Shown here in pieces: positions 1-10,068 of a stretch of DNA of 64,000 bases. How positions within the stretch are numbered: the first letter of the stretch is position 1; the number at the start of each line of letters is the position of its first letter. Both the position numbers and the translations under genes were made by a program. The notes under the pieces are model-generated. The model saw only the letters and a program-made list of their open reading frames with translations. It searched no databases and had not been told where the DNA came from. Source of the stretch: Bog-756 sp963756515 (GTDB lineage: Bacteria; Actinomycetota; Acidimicrobiia; Acidimicrobiales; RAAP-2); assembly GCA_963756515.1 (NCBI GenBank), contig CAVWNV010000013.1, positions 1 to 64,000 on the forward strand, read 5' to 3'.

Positions 1-2605
1 GCTTGTCACCCTGGGCCCCGACCGTACCCTCCCCGTCGGAGAAGTCGGCCGAGAACTCGGCCAGGGACCGGTTGACGTCGGGCACCAGGACCTCGATGCC
101 GAGGGCGCGGCACTCGCCCAGGTACACCGCCGTCTTGTCCTTGTTGTCCTTCACCGAGGTCAACAGGCTGGCCAGGTACTCGACGGGGAAGTGGGCCTTC
201 AGCCACGCGGTCTGGTAGGCGATGAAGCCGTAGCCGTAGGCGTGGGACTTGTTGAAGGCGTAGTCGGCGAACGGCTCGATGATGTCGAACAGGTCGGTAC
301 CGAGGGACTGTTCGTAGCCCGTGGCCACGCAGCCCTCCACGAATTTCTCGCGTTCGGCCTGGATGAGTGCCCGGATCTTCTTCCCGCACGCCTTGCGCAG
401 ATTGTCGGCCTCGGCCAGGTCGTAGCCGGCAATCTTCTGGGCCACCCGCATGACCGACTCCTGGTAGATCATCAGGCCGTAGGTGTCCCCCAGGACCTCC
501 TCCAGATCGGGGTGGAGGTAGGCGACCGGCTGACGCCCGTTCTTCCGGTCGGCGTAGTCGCGGTGCATGTTGGCGGCCATGGGCCCGGGCCGGTACAGGG
601 CAACGAGCGCGGCCACGTCGTCGAACGTCGTGGGGGCGAGCGATCGCATCAACGACCGCATGGGGCCGCCCTCGAGTTGGAACACCCCCATCGAGTCACC
701 CTTCTGCAGCATGGCGAAGGTGTCGGGGTCGTCGAGGGGAATGGCGTCGATGTCCGGGCGGCTGCCGGTCGAGACTTCGATCAGGTCGAGCGCCCGTTCG
801 ATGACCGAGAGGTTGCGGAGCCCGAGGAAGTCCATCTTGAGCAGCCCGAGATCCTCGACGCCGTGCATCTCGTACTGGGTCACGATCGGGGCGTCGTCGG
901 GGTTGTTCCCGTCCGGCTTGCGCTGGACCGGGACGTACTCGGTGAGCGGCTCGTCGGTGATCACCACCGCGGCGGCGTGGATGCCGTCCTGGCGCCGCAG
1001 GCCCTCGAGGCCCTTGGCCACGTCGATCACCTGCTTGGCTTCGGGATCGGTGTCGTACATCGACCGCAGCTCGCCCGCGGCGGCGAAACCGTCCTCGTGG
1101 CCCTCGGTCCGGTCGAGGCAGGCGGCCAGAGGGGTGTCCCGACCCATCAACAGCGGGGGCATGGCCTTGGCGATCTTGTCGCCCACGATGTACGGATAGC
1201 CGAGCACGCGGGCCGCGTCGCGCACGGCAGCACGCGCCTTGATGGTGGAGAACGTGACGATCTGGGCCACGTGGTCCGATCCGTAGCGGTCGGCGGCGTA
1301 CTTGATCATCTCGCCCCGGTACCGCTCGTCGAAGTCCATGTCGATGTCGGGCATCTGCACCCGGCCCGGGTTGAGGAACCGTTCGAACAGCAGGTCGTAG
1401 CGGATGGGATCGAGATCGACGATACGGAGGCAGTAGGCCACACAGCAGCCCGCCGCCGACCCGCGACCCGGGCCGACCCGGATGTCCCTCGATCGGGCGA
1501 ACCGGATGAGGTCCCACACCACCAGGAAGTAGGCGGAGAACCCCATCTCGCCGATCACGCCGAGCTCGTAGTCGATGCGTTGCATGACCTCGGCGGGGAC
1601 GGGGTGCCCGTAGCGCTCCTCGGCCCCCTCGAGGGTCAGGTGCCGGAGGTAGGCGGCCGCCCCGGCCTCGTAGCTCTCCGCCTCGAACCGGTCCGGCACC
1701 GGGAACCGGGGGAGACTGGGCCGGCCGAAATCGATCTCGACCGAGGCCCTCTCGGCGATGACCAGGGTGTTGTCGCACGCCTCGGGGAGCTCGGCGAAGA
1801 GGTGGCGCATCTCGGCCGCCGACTTCAGGTAGTGCTCCTCGCCTTCGAACTTGAAGCGCTTGGGATCGGCGATGAGGGCACCGGTCTGGACGCACAGCAG
1901 GGCGTCGTGGGCGACATGGTCCTCGCGGTGGGTGTAGTGACTGTCGTTGGTGGCCAACAGGGGGGCGCCGATGTGGCGGGCGATCTCGACCAGCGCCGGG
2001 TTGGTCTTCTGCTGTTCGGGGAGGCCGTGGTCCTGCAGCTCGACGAAGAGGTTCTCCTTGCCGAAGATGTCCTGGAGCCGACCGGCCAGTGACTCCGCCT
2101 TGATCCGGTCATCGGCCAGCAACGCCTGGAGCACCACCCCGCCGAGGCAGCCCGTGGTGGCGATCAGGCCCGCGCTGTACCGCTCCAGCAACTCCCAGTC
2201 GAGGCGGGGCTTGTAGTAGTAGCCCTCGAGGTAGGCGGCCGACGAGAGCTTGAGGAGATTGCGGTAGCCCTCGGTGGACTCGGCCAGCAGGGTCAGGTGG
2301 TAGTAGAGCTTCTCCCCGCCGGCCACGTCGCCCCCGGTGTCGTCGACCTTGCCCTTGCGCACGGGGCGCTCGTGCCGGGACTCGGCCGCCATGTAGGCCT
2401 CGGTGCCGATGACCGGGTTGATCCCCGCCTTCCGACAGGCGGCGTAGAAGTCGAGGACGCCGTACATGTTGCCGTGGTCGGTGATCCCGAGGGCCGGCTG
2501 CCCGTCGGCCACGGCCGCCTGGACCAGGTCACCGACCCGGGCCGCACCGTCCAGCATCGAGAACTCGGTGTGGGTGTGCAGATGGGTGAACGACCGTGAC
2601 GCCAA
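1..2605 (-). CDS. dnaE: DNA polymerase III alpha subunit, C-terminus beyond window
   Basis: Catalytic subunit of the replicative DNA polymerase III; about 868 codons are in the window and the C-terminal part lies beyond base 1. An N-terminal PHP domain opens with SFTHLHTHTEFSMLDG. The polymerase active site is visible as MPDIDMDFDERYRGEM near residue 420, preceded by RVGPGRGSAAG. The motif GVFQLEGGPMRSL and the region ending YAFNKSHAYGYGFIAYQTAW fit the DnaE1 family. No ATG or GTG lies between the upstream in-frame TGA and the PHP motif, so I place the start at TTG 2605, which has GAGGAAGG about 10 nt upstream. It is the last visible gene of a minus-strand cluster, 128 bp after pafE. Confidence 0.95.
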   Translation of the reverse strand, partial: MASRSFTHLHTHTEFSMLDGAARVGDLVQAAVADGQPALGITDHGNMYGVLDFYAACRKAGINPVIGTEAYMAAESRHERPVRKGKVDDTGGDVAGGEKLYYHLTLLAESTEGYRNLLKLSSAAYLEGYYYKPRLDWELLERYSAGLIATTGCLGGVVLQALLADDRIKAESLAGRLQDIFGKENLFVELQDHGLPEQQKTNPALVEIARHIGAPLLATNDSHYTHREDHVAHDALLCVQTGALIADPKRFKFEGEEHYLKSAAEMRHLFAELPEACDNTLVIAERASVEIDFGRPSLPRFPVPDRFEAESYEAGAAAYLRHLTLEGAEERYGHPVPAEVMQRIDYELGVIGEMGFSAYFLVVWDLIRFARSRDIRVGPGRGSAAGCCVAYCLRIVDLDPIRYDLLFERFLNPGRVQMPDIDMDFDERYRGEMIKYAADRYGSDHVAQIVTFSTIKARAAVRDAARVLGYPYIVGDKIAKAMPPLLMGRDTPLAACLDRTEGHEDGFAAAGELRSMYDTDPEAKQVIDVAKGLEGLRRQDGIHAAAVVITDEPLTEYVPVQRKPDGNNPDDAPIVTQYEMHGVEDLGLLKMDFLGLRNLSVIERALDLIEVSTGSRPDIDAIPLDDPDTFAMLQKGDSMGVFQLEGGPMRSLMRSLAPTTFDDVAALVALYRPGPMAANMHRDYADRKNGRQPVAYLHPDLEEVLGDTYGLMIYQESVMRVAQKIAGYDLAEADNLRKACGKKIRALIQAEREKFVEGCVATGYEQSLGTDLFDIIEPFADYAFNKSHAYGYGFIAYQTAWLKAHFPVEYLASLLTSVKDNKDKTAVYLGECRALGIEVLVPDVNRSLAEFSADFSDGEGTVGAQGDK

Positions 2606-2733
2606 CGGGCTGGAGCCTTCCTCGGTGGTCTCGTCCAGGGGTTCTCCACAGGGTGTGGACGAGTTACAGCAGTGTCATTCCGACGATAGCGCGACTGGGG
2701 CCGACCGGTGGACCCGATTCCGTCGACCCCGAC
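2606..2733 (-). promoter_or_regulatory. pafE-dnaE spacer with candidate dnaE promoter and inverted repeat
   Basis: This 128-bp spacer holds a minus-strand TATCGT hexamer at 2688-2683, a candidate -10 about 75 nt before the dnaE TTG. Between it and the start, 2645-2659 is a perfect inverted repeat, TCCACA-3 nt-TGTGGA. Each arm matches the core of a DnaA box (TTATCCACA) in six bases, so autoregulation by DnaA or a dimeric repressor is conceivable. No convincing -35 is visible. Confidence 0.35.
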
Positions 2734-3312
2734 TCACAGATAGGTGCCGGGGCGACCCATGTCAGAGGGAGGCGCCTGGGGCAGCGACCGCTGGCGCATC
2801 TCGTCCAACTGGGCCCGCGCCGCCACCTGCTGGGCCACCAGGGTGGCCTGGATCCCGTGGAACAGGCCTTCCAGCCACCCGACCAGCTGGGCGTGGGCGA
2901 TCCGGAGCTCGGCATCCGAGGGGGTGTCGCTGTCGAACGGTATGGAGACCCGGTCCAGCTCGGCGGCCAGGTCGGGCGAGAGACCGTCGGCCAGCTCGCG
3001 GATCGACTGCTCGTAGATCTCCCGGAGCCGGCCTCGACTGGCCTCGTCCAGCGGGGCCTGGCGAACCTCCTCCAGCAGCTGCTTGACCATCGAGCCGATC
3101 CGGAGCAGCTTGGCCGGACGTTCGATGGATTCGGAGGTCTCCCCGTCGGGCTCCTCCCCGGAGGCCGGGGTGAGAGCGCCGTCGGCGGCCGGTCCGGTGC
3201 CGGCCGCGGTGCCGGCGACTCCGGCGTCGACCGCAGTGCCGGCGACTCCGGCGTCGACGATCTCGGGCTGCAACGGGGAGGTGTCGGTGGGTTCGGGGGT
3301 CTGAGGGGCCAT
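2734..3312 (-). CDS. pafE: Bacterial proteasome activator (Bpa/PafE family, DUF2587)
   Basis: A 192-aa homologue of mycobacterial Bpa/PafE, the ATP-independent ring that opens the 20S proteasome and feeds it unfolded proteins. The diagnostic core runs from about residue 65 (AKLLRIGSMVKQLLEEVRQA) through APLDEASRGRLREIYEQSIREL and DAELRIAHAQLVGWLEGLFHG to QQVAARAQLDEMRQ. The C-terminus GTYL resembles the GQYL tail that docks on the proteasome alpha ring. The N-terminal 60 residues are low-complexity and contain a nine-residue duplication. ATG 3312 lies 2 bp after the stop of the phosphodiesterase-like gene, so the two are probably co-transcribed. It implies a proteasome elsewhere in the genome. 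Confidence 0.9.
   Translation of the reverse strand: MAPQTPEPTDTSPLQPEIVDAGVAGTAVDAGVAGTAAGTGPAADGALTPASGEEPDGETSESIERPAKLLRIGSMVKQLLEEVRQAPLDEASRGRLREIYEQSIRELADGLSPDLAAELDRVSIPFDSDTPSDAELRIAHAQLVGWLEGLFHGIQATLVAQQVAARAQLDEMRQRSLPQAPPSDMGRPGTYL
3209..3258. repeat. 27-bp tandem duplication inside pafE
   Basis: Two 23-bp identical blocks (3209-3231 and 3236-3258) repeat with a 27-bp period. They encode the duplicated VDAGVAGTA stretch in the disordered N-terminal region of PafE, ahead of the conserved core, and keep the frame. Confidence 0.8.
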
Positions 3313-3314
3313 GG

Positions 3315-4505
3315 TCAGATGCTGCCATCTTCTCCGAGGGCCACCAGCGGAACCAGTAGCTCGTCACGGGTCAGCGACCCGTGACGACTGTGGAGCCGGC
3401 TCTCCCCGGTGTCGGCGGGATCGATGAAGGCGATGGGTGCGTGGGGGAGGAGGGCCACGTCTCCCAGCCGGGGTATGAGCTCGTCGGGGAGCGGCCCACC
3501 GAAGAGGCCCTCGTCGATGATCTGTTCCCTGGACATGACCCAGGTGGTCTTGCCGTACCGCTCGACCAGATCCTGCTCGAGCTGGTGTCGGGCGCCGGGT
3601 CGGGCGTGCAGCCACCGGAAGCGACCCTCGCCGGACATGAACCGGACCGAGGACATGATGTCCCGTCCGAGGAGCTCGAGTCGGGACCCGACGTCGATCT
3701 GGCCGTGGTCCGCCGTCACCACCAGCACGGCACCACCCGGCAGTGCAGCGGCCACGTCGCCCACCAGTCGGTCGACGGTCCGCAGCTCGGCGTCGTACAG
3801 GTCGCCGAGACCACTCCCGTGCGCCACCTTGTCGAGACCGTCGTAGTAGGCGTACACGAAGGGCTCTCCATCCCGAAGGAGCCGCCCGACCTCGACCGGG
3901 AGGGACGAGAGCACCTTGTAGCCGTGCAGCGGCGAGTTCCCGAGATGGGCGGCGGTGAACCCGGTCCCCCCGAACTCGGCTTTGGATACCACCGGAACCG
4001 GACGGGACGCACCCACGAACGACGGGCAGGGCTGGAACCGGCGGGCCGGCACCGTTCGCCGGACGTCGTTGGCCCGACCGGACCCGAGCGTCCAGCGCAA
4101 CGCGTTGAGGATCTCGTCGCCGACGGCCAGTCGGTAGCCGAGGAGCCCGTGGTCGCAAGGGCGGCGGCCGGTGGTGATCGACGTGAGGGCGCACGCCGTC
4201 GTGGTGGGGGCCACCGAGGTGATGGCCCGGTCGATGCCCTGGGCCGCCGAGAGCGTGGGGGCCAGGTCCGATCGGGCCCGGAGCTGGTCCCAACCCAACC
4301 CGTCGAGAACCAGGAGCACGATCTGATGGGCCTGTCCGGCCAGAGCCGGTAGCCACGCCGGTCTGTCGTCCTCACCCTCGGCCCGGTTCAGCAGGGCCGG
4401 GACCACGTTGGCGATGCAGGCCCCCCCGTAGTCGGGAAGGAGGCGGATCGGCGCGGCGTCGGGACCGGCCGGAGCGGGCGGTGGCGGTGCAGGTGCGTCG
4501 GACAC
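3315..4505 (-). CDS. Alkaline-phosphatase-superfamily phosphodiesterase/nucleotide pyrophosphatase-like protein
   Basis: About 396 aa of the type I phosphodiesterase/nucleotide pyrophosphatase family (PF01663). Visible motifs are IVLLVLDGLGWDQL (metal-binding Asp), VAPTTTACALTSITTGRRP (likely nucleophile Thr region), YAYYDGLDKVAHGSG, VVTADHGQID and SRHGSLTRDELLVP, the usual order of metal ligands. No signal peptide is obvious, so a cytoplasmic hydrolase is likely; substrate unknown. GTG 4505 is chosen because TAGTCT sits 8 nt upstream, matching the leaderless pattern of this genome. GTG 4535 or an ATG at 4664 inside the upstream gene are alternatives. It lies 2 bp upstream of pafE. Confidence 0.8.
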   Translation of the reverse strand: MSDAPAPPPPAPAGPDAAPIRLLPDYGGACIANVVPALLNRAEGEDDRPAWLPALAGQAHQIVLLVLDGLGWDQLRARSDLAPTLSAAQGIDRAITSVAPTTTACALTSITTGRRPCDHGLLGYRLAVGDEILNALRWTLGSGRANDVRRTVPARRFQPCPSFVGASRPVPVVSKAEFGGTGFTAAHLGNSPLHGYKVLSSLPVEVGRLLRDGEPFVYAYYDGLDKVAHGSGLGDLYDAELRTVDRLVGDVAAALPGGAVLVVTADHGQIDVGSRLELLGRDIMSSVRFMSGEGRFRWLHARPGARHQLEQDLVERYGKTTWVMSREQIIDEGLFGGPLPDELIPRLGDVALLPHAPIAFIDPADTGESRLHSRHGSLTRDELLVPLVALGEDGSI

Positions 4506-4519
4506 AACCGCCGAGACTA
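4506..4519 (-). promoter_or_regulatory. Candidate leaderless promoter of the phosphodiesterase-like gene
   Basis: TAGTCT at 4519-4514 on the minus strand, 8 nt before GTG 4505. It lies in the short gap after the preceding gene's stop and would give the phosphodiesterase-pafE pair its own promoter. Confidence 0.4.
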
Positions 4520-4557
4520 GGCGACCGACGCTCACCGTCGGTACGCCCCCGGCCGGT

Positions 4558-5276
4558 CTAGCTGCGGGGCAGCAGGGCCCGGACGCTCTTGTAGCAGTGG
4601 CCGTCCCTCGGCGTGGTGATGGCGGCCACGAGGTAGTGGGGCTTGAAGCCCAGCGCGGCGGCAAGGTCCTTCCCCATCAGCCGGTCGCGCCGGGCGATGT
4701 CGAGGGCCCGTTCCGTCCGGGGGTCCTCGACGGGGAGCCAGTTGTCGCTTCGGCCCCAGCCGAAGCGGACCCAGACGGATCGGTCCTCTAATCGGCGGAA
4801 GAGGACAGGGCCCTTGGTCGGCACCACCAGGGCCAGCGAGGGCCGGAAGCCGCGGAACTCCCAGTAGGGCGCGGACGCGCCGGGGAAACCCAGGACGTGC
4901 TCCTCGGGTGGGGCGGCCAGCGCGTGGAGGAGGCGACGGACCTGGCGGCCGTGGAACGTACCGAGGTGACGGGGGAGACCGGTGGCGGTGACGGCCTCGG
5001 GCTGAGCCAGGTCGTCGCGTTCGGGTTCGTCGGCCAGCCGCGCCTCCACCACGTCGAACGGGGCCAGGTCGGGAACGTGGTCGTCGGGCCAGTCCACCCG
5101 GACCCGTACCAGCGTGCCCGAGGCCAGATCGACCCCGGTCGTGTCCTCCGGATGGCAGGCCAGGACCAGCACGGTCAGGGACGTGCCCCCGGCCACCTCG
5201 ATCTCCCGGCGGGGCTTGACGGAGCGCACCACGTCACGAGCCGTGCCGTTGCGGGGGGTGCGGGTCGATGGTTTAC

Positions 5277-5280
<4 letters not shown>
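4558..5280 (-). CDS. Conserved-looking hypothetical protein, 240 aa
   Basis: I do not recognise this family. The protein has about 240 aa without membrane segments, signal peptide or cysteine clusters. The middle is acidic (VDWPDDHVPDLAPFDVVEAR) and the C-terminal half looks folded, with aromatic segments PYWEFRGFRPSLALVVPTKG and VWVRFGWGRSDNWLPV ending CYKSVRALLPRS. Start: TTG 5280 overlaps the TGA of the upstream thioredoxin-fold gene (TTGA) and has AGGAG 6 nt upstream, so translation is probably coupled. Upstream extension to 5370 would overlap that gene by about 90 bp and is unlikely. Confidence 0.65.
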
Positions 5281-7373
<2,093 letters not shown>

Positions 7374-7425
7374 GGCATGTTCCTTCCCGGTCCGGGGAGC
7401 CGACGTCTGGCCGGTGCCCCGGCAA

Positions 7426-7431
7426 ACTTAG
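7426..7431 (-). promoter_or_regulatory. Candidate -10 of the DUF255-pafE-dnaE cluster
   Basis: TAAGTT on the minus strand, about 52 nt before GTG 7373, fits the TANNNT hexamer seen elsewhere here. Unlike the leaderless genes it leaves a short leader with a Shine-Dalgarno sequence. The -35 is not clear. Confidence 0.3.
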
Positions 7432-7567
7432 GGCCGTCGGCGCCGCGCCGGTTCGTCCCGACGATGGCGACTACTCCGCCCGCAGGAGGACCGCGGTCTG
7501 GTCACGCCGGCACCCATCCCGCCGGGGCCCGGCTCAAGGCGAGTGACCGGCCTGTCGATGAAACGAA

Positions 7568-7612
7568 GCCGGGCCCGTTGAGTACTAGGCAGGACTCCGG
7601 GCCCGGCCTTTT
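7568..7612 (-). terminator. Intrinsic terminator-like hairpin
   Basis: Perfect 10-bp inverted repeat GCCGGGCCCG (7568-7577) / CGGGCCCGGC (7598-7607) with a 20-nt loop. TTTT follows on the plus strand and TTCGTTTC on the minus strand. No plus-strand gene ends here, so the natural user is the minus-strand LLM gene about 220 bp upstream. Confidence 0.6.
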
Positions 7613-7826
7613 CTACCAGCGGCTGGGCTGTGAGCGGGGGATCCCGACCTCAAGAAGTGGCCGGTGCCGGTCGATAGTCAACGTGCCGGGTCCGGAGTCA
7701 GAACCTGCCGGCGCGCTCCGGGCCCGGTGCCCGCTGTCGGCTGTTTGGAGCCGCGCCCCCGGCGCCCTCCGATGCCGCGCGCGCCCCCGGCGCGGCACGC
7801 GTCCCGGGTCGCCGAGCTCAGGACCC

Positions 7827-8756
7827 TCACAGTCCGAGTGCCTCCCCGACGGCGGTGATCCCCGCATGGTCGGCGAAGGCGAAGCTGAAGATGACCTCGT
7901 CGGCCCCGGCGGCGATGGGCCCCGCCACCAGGTCGGGTACCTCGTGGGGTTGGCCCACGACGAATGCGGCCACCTCATCGGCGGGGGCGCTGGCCGTCAG
8001 CATGTCGCGGACCTCGGTCGTGTTCTGTTCCGACGTGGTCAGGATGAGTGGTGTCATCCAGGTCACATCGATCTCGGACGGGTCCCGCCCCACCTCGGCA
8101 CAGTGGCGGTGGAGGACCTCGACCTTGTGGGCCAGCATGGCCGCGTCGCCGGTGACGTTGCACTTGTCGGCGTACTGGGCCACCAGGCGGAGGGTCCGCT
8201 TCTCGCCACCGCCACCGATCATGATGGCGGGACCGCCGGGCCGAACCGGCCGGGGCAGGTTTCGGGCGTGGTCGAGCCGGAAGTGGGTGCCCTCGAAACT
8301 CACATCGTCGTCGGTGAACATGGCCCGGCAGATCTGCACCGCCTCCTCCAACATGTCGAGGCGGACCCGGTCGGCCGGGTACTCGACGCCCAGGCCCTGG
8401 TGCTCCACGTCGTACCAGGCTGCACCGATGCCGAGGACGGCCCGACCCTTGGAGATCACGTCCAGCGTGGTGACGATCTTGGCCAGGATGCCGGGGTTCC
8501 GGTAGGTCACCCCGGTGACCAGGGTGCCGAGCTGCACCCGCTCGGTCCGGGCCGCCAACGCCCCGAGGAGGGTGTAGGCCTCGAGCATGGGCTGGTCCGG
8601 GCCACCCAGTGGTGGGAGCTGGAAGAAATGGTCCATGACCCATACCGAGTCGAACCCGGAGGCCTCGGCCGCGGTGGCCAGGCCGACCACGTGGTCGAAG
8701 AGGTGGGCGGAATCGGGCCCGGAGAAGTTGGGGAGTTGAACACCGAATTTGGTCAT
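7827..8756 (-). CDS. LLM-class F420-dependent oxidoreductase
   Basis: A 309-aa luciferase-like monooxygenase-fold protein of the F420-dependent type. It starts MTKFGVQLPNFSGPD and shows FDSVWVMDHFFQLPPLGG, ERVQLGTLVTGVTYRNPGIL, ISKGRAVLGIGAAWYDVEH and AIMIGGGGEKRTLRLVAQYA, the usual TIM-barrel landmarks. The cofactor is most likely coenzyme F420, as in actinobacterial relatives; the substrate cannot be read from sequence. It is a single gene with TACCGT 6 nt before the ATG, followed by a hairpin-rich 3' region. Confidence 0.85.
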   Translation of the reverse strand: MTKFGVQLPNFSGPDSAHLFDHVVGLATAAEASGFDSVWVMDHFFQLPPLGGPDQPMLEAYTLLGALAARTERVQLGTLVTGVTYRNPGILAKIVTTLDVISKGRAVLGIGAAWYDVEHQGLGVEYPADRVRLDMLEEAVQICRAMFTDDDVSFEGTHFRLDHARNLPRPVRPGGPAIMIGGGGEKRTLRLVAQYADKCNVTGDAAMLAHKVEVLHRHCAEVGRDPSEIDVTWMTPLILTTSEQNTTEVRDMLTASAPADEVAAFVVGQPHEVPDLVAGPIAAGADEVIFSFAFADHAGITAVGEALGL

Positions 8757-8768
8757 GGGGGCACGGTA
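8757..8768 (-). promoter_or_regulatory. Leaderless promoter of the LLM oxidoreductase gene
   Basis: TACCGT at 8768-8763 on the minus strand, 6 nt before ATG 8756, with no Shine-Dalgarno sequence. Confidence 0.5.
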
Positions 8769-8817
8769 CCCGTTGTCGCTCGGCCCGGGCCCGGCCCCAT
8801 CCCCACGCCGAGGGTCG

Positions 8818-10068
8818 TCAGGCGGAACCGACCGCCCGGACGGTCAGGGCCCTACCGTTGTCGCCCATGATGGTCCGGATCTCGTCCTCACCGAAGTGGT
8901 GGCGCCTGAGGTCCCGAGCGAAGTCGGTGGGCTCGGCCAAACCCTCGGCATGGGGCCAGTCCGATCCGAACAGCAGGCGGTCGACCCCGAGCACCTTCTT
9001 CAACTCGGCCATGTCGTCCTCGTAGAACGGCGCCACCCATACGTGGTGGCGGAACGCCTCGACCGGGTCGGAGGCGAAGGCCGTCGGCATCTGCCCGTAG
9101 GCCTTGGCCAACTTCTTGATCAGCGGTGGTACCCATTCGGCCCCGGCCTCGATGCTGGCCACCCGGACGTTCGGGAACCGGTCGAAGAGGCCCTGGCACA
9201 CCAGCGCCGCCATGGTCTCGAACGGAGGCCGATCGGAGCTGATGACCGACCGCAGGGGTGAATGGCGGAACGCCTCGAGGCTCCCGTACGGCTCCCAGTC
9301 GTTGATGTACCGGCCGTAGCCGGCGTCACCGGAGTGGATACCGACCACGACCCCGGACTCGTTGACCAGCCCCCAGAACGGGTCGAACCGAGGGTCGGCG
9401 GGTGAGGTCCGACCCTCGGGTGTACGGGCCGGGCCCCCTTTGATGCAGACCAGGCGGGCGTCGGCGGCCAACACCCGTTCGAGCTCGTCCACGGCGGCCG
9501 GCACGTCCACCAGGGTGATCATGGGGGCGGCGAAGATGCGGTCCTGGTATGCGTAGCCCCAGTCGTCCTCGAGCCACCGGTTGAACGCACCGAACGCCGC
9601 CACCAGCGCTTCGGGGTCGTGGGCCAGTGCCTCCTCCATGCCGACACCGAGGGTGGGGAAGAGGAAGCACCCGTCCAGACCCTGTCGGTCCATGACCGCC
9701 AACCTGGCGTCGCGGTCGCGGTACTCGGCACGGATGGGTTCCAACTCACCGAACAGCGACCGTATGTCCTCGGCCCCGGGATTGCGGCCGCGGAAGTACT
9801 CGTCGAGGCTGCCGGGCTTGGCCACCGGGTCGAAGAGCGGGTTCGGGATGAACTTGTTGACCGTGCCCCCCACCAGCAGGCGCCGTCGCCCGTCGATCTC
9901 CGCCCACTGCATGGCCCGCTTGGCCATGGCCGGATCGATGTGGCGGGTGTAGGCGTCGGTGGCTTCGTAGTAGTGGTTGTCGGCGTCGAAGGTGACATAG
10001 TCGACGGCCCGCCCCGGCCGGCCCTCCGGCCCCGCGTCGACGGGGCCCGCCGTCTGGACCGAGGTCAT
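8818..10068 (-). CDS. Amidohydrolase family 2 protein
   Basis: A 416-aa TIM-barrel metal-dependent hydrolase of the amidohydrolase_2 (PF04909) type, which includes ACMSD-like decarboxylases. Visible are the N-terminal VDYVTFDADNHYYEA, VVVGIHSGDAGYG, NVRVASIEAGAEWVPPLIKK and the C-terminal LLFGSDWPHAEG, which carries the conserved metal or catalytic Asp. ATG 10068 overlaps the TGA of the upstream amidohydrolase (ATGA), so the pair is translationally coupled. Substrate unknown; the nearby SDR suggests a catabolic setting, but that is inference. Confidence 0.85.
   Translation of the reverse strand: MTSVQTAGPVDAGPEGRPGRAVDYVTFDADNHYYEATDAYTRHIDPAMAKRAMQWAEIDGRRRLLVGGTVNKFIPNPLFDPVAKPGSLDEYFRGRNPGAEDIRSLFGELEPIRAEYRDRDARLAVMDRQGLDGCFLFPTLGVGMEEALAHDPEALVAAFGAFNRWLEDDWGYAYQDRIFAAPMITLVDVPAAVDELERVLAADARLVCIKGGPARTPEGRTSPADPRFDPFWGLVNESGVVVGIHSGDAGYGRYINDWEPYGSLEAFRHSPLRSVISSDRPPFETMAALVCQGLFDRFPNVRVASIEAGAEWVPPLIKKLAKAYGQMPTAFASDPVEAFRHHVWVAPFYEDDMAELKKVLGVDRLLFGSDWPHAEGLAEPTDFARDLRRHHFGEDEIRTIMGDNGRALTVRAVGSA

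Larger units (their letters stand above)
7374..7826. other. 453-bp gene-free region with GC-rich hairpins
   Basis: No supported gene lies here. The segment holds the candidate DUF255 promoter (7426-7431), a strong terminator-like hairpin (7568-7612), and a block (about 7592-7702) whose ends are nearly complementary (GACTCCGGGCCCGG against CCGGGTCCGGAGTC, one mismatch). Two adjacent GC hairpins sit at 7747-7770 and 7774-7796, each containing GCGCCCCCGGCG. The hairpins lie downstream of the minus-strand LLM gene, so they could form its long 3' UTR or a separate small RNA. I recognise no RNA family. Confidence 0.5.

Noticed and set aside
191..2092. Plus-strand open frame of over 630 codons opposite dnaE
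   Set aside because: It is antisense to a perfectly conserved dnaE region. Its Val/Gly/His/Glu-rich composition is typical of GC-rich antisense frames, and it shows no domain.
4506..4664. Longer N-terminus for the phosphodiesterase-like protein (ATG 4664)
   Set aside because: It would overlap the upstream gene by over 100 bp and adds Arg/Pro-rich residues unlike the family. GTG 4505 has a TAGTCT promoter.
7747..7796. 6C-type small RNA (two adjacent C-rich-loop hairpins)
   Set aside because: The hairpins have runs of only five C that would partly pair within the stems, and I could not match the family further.
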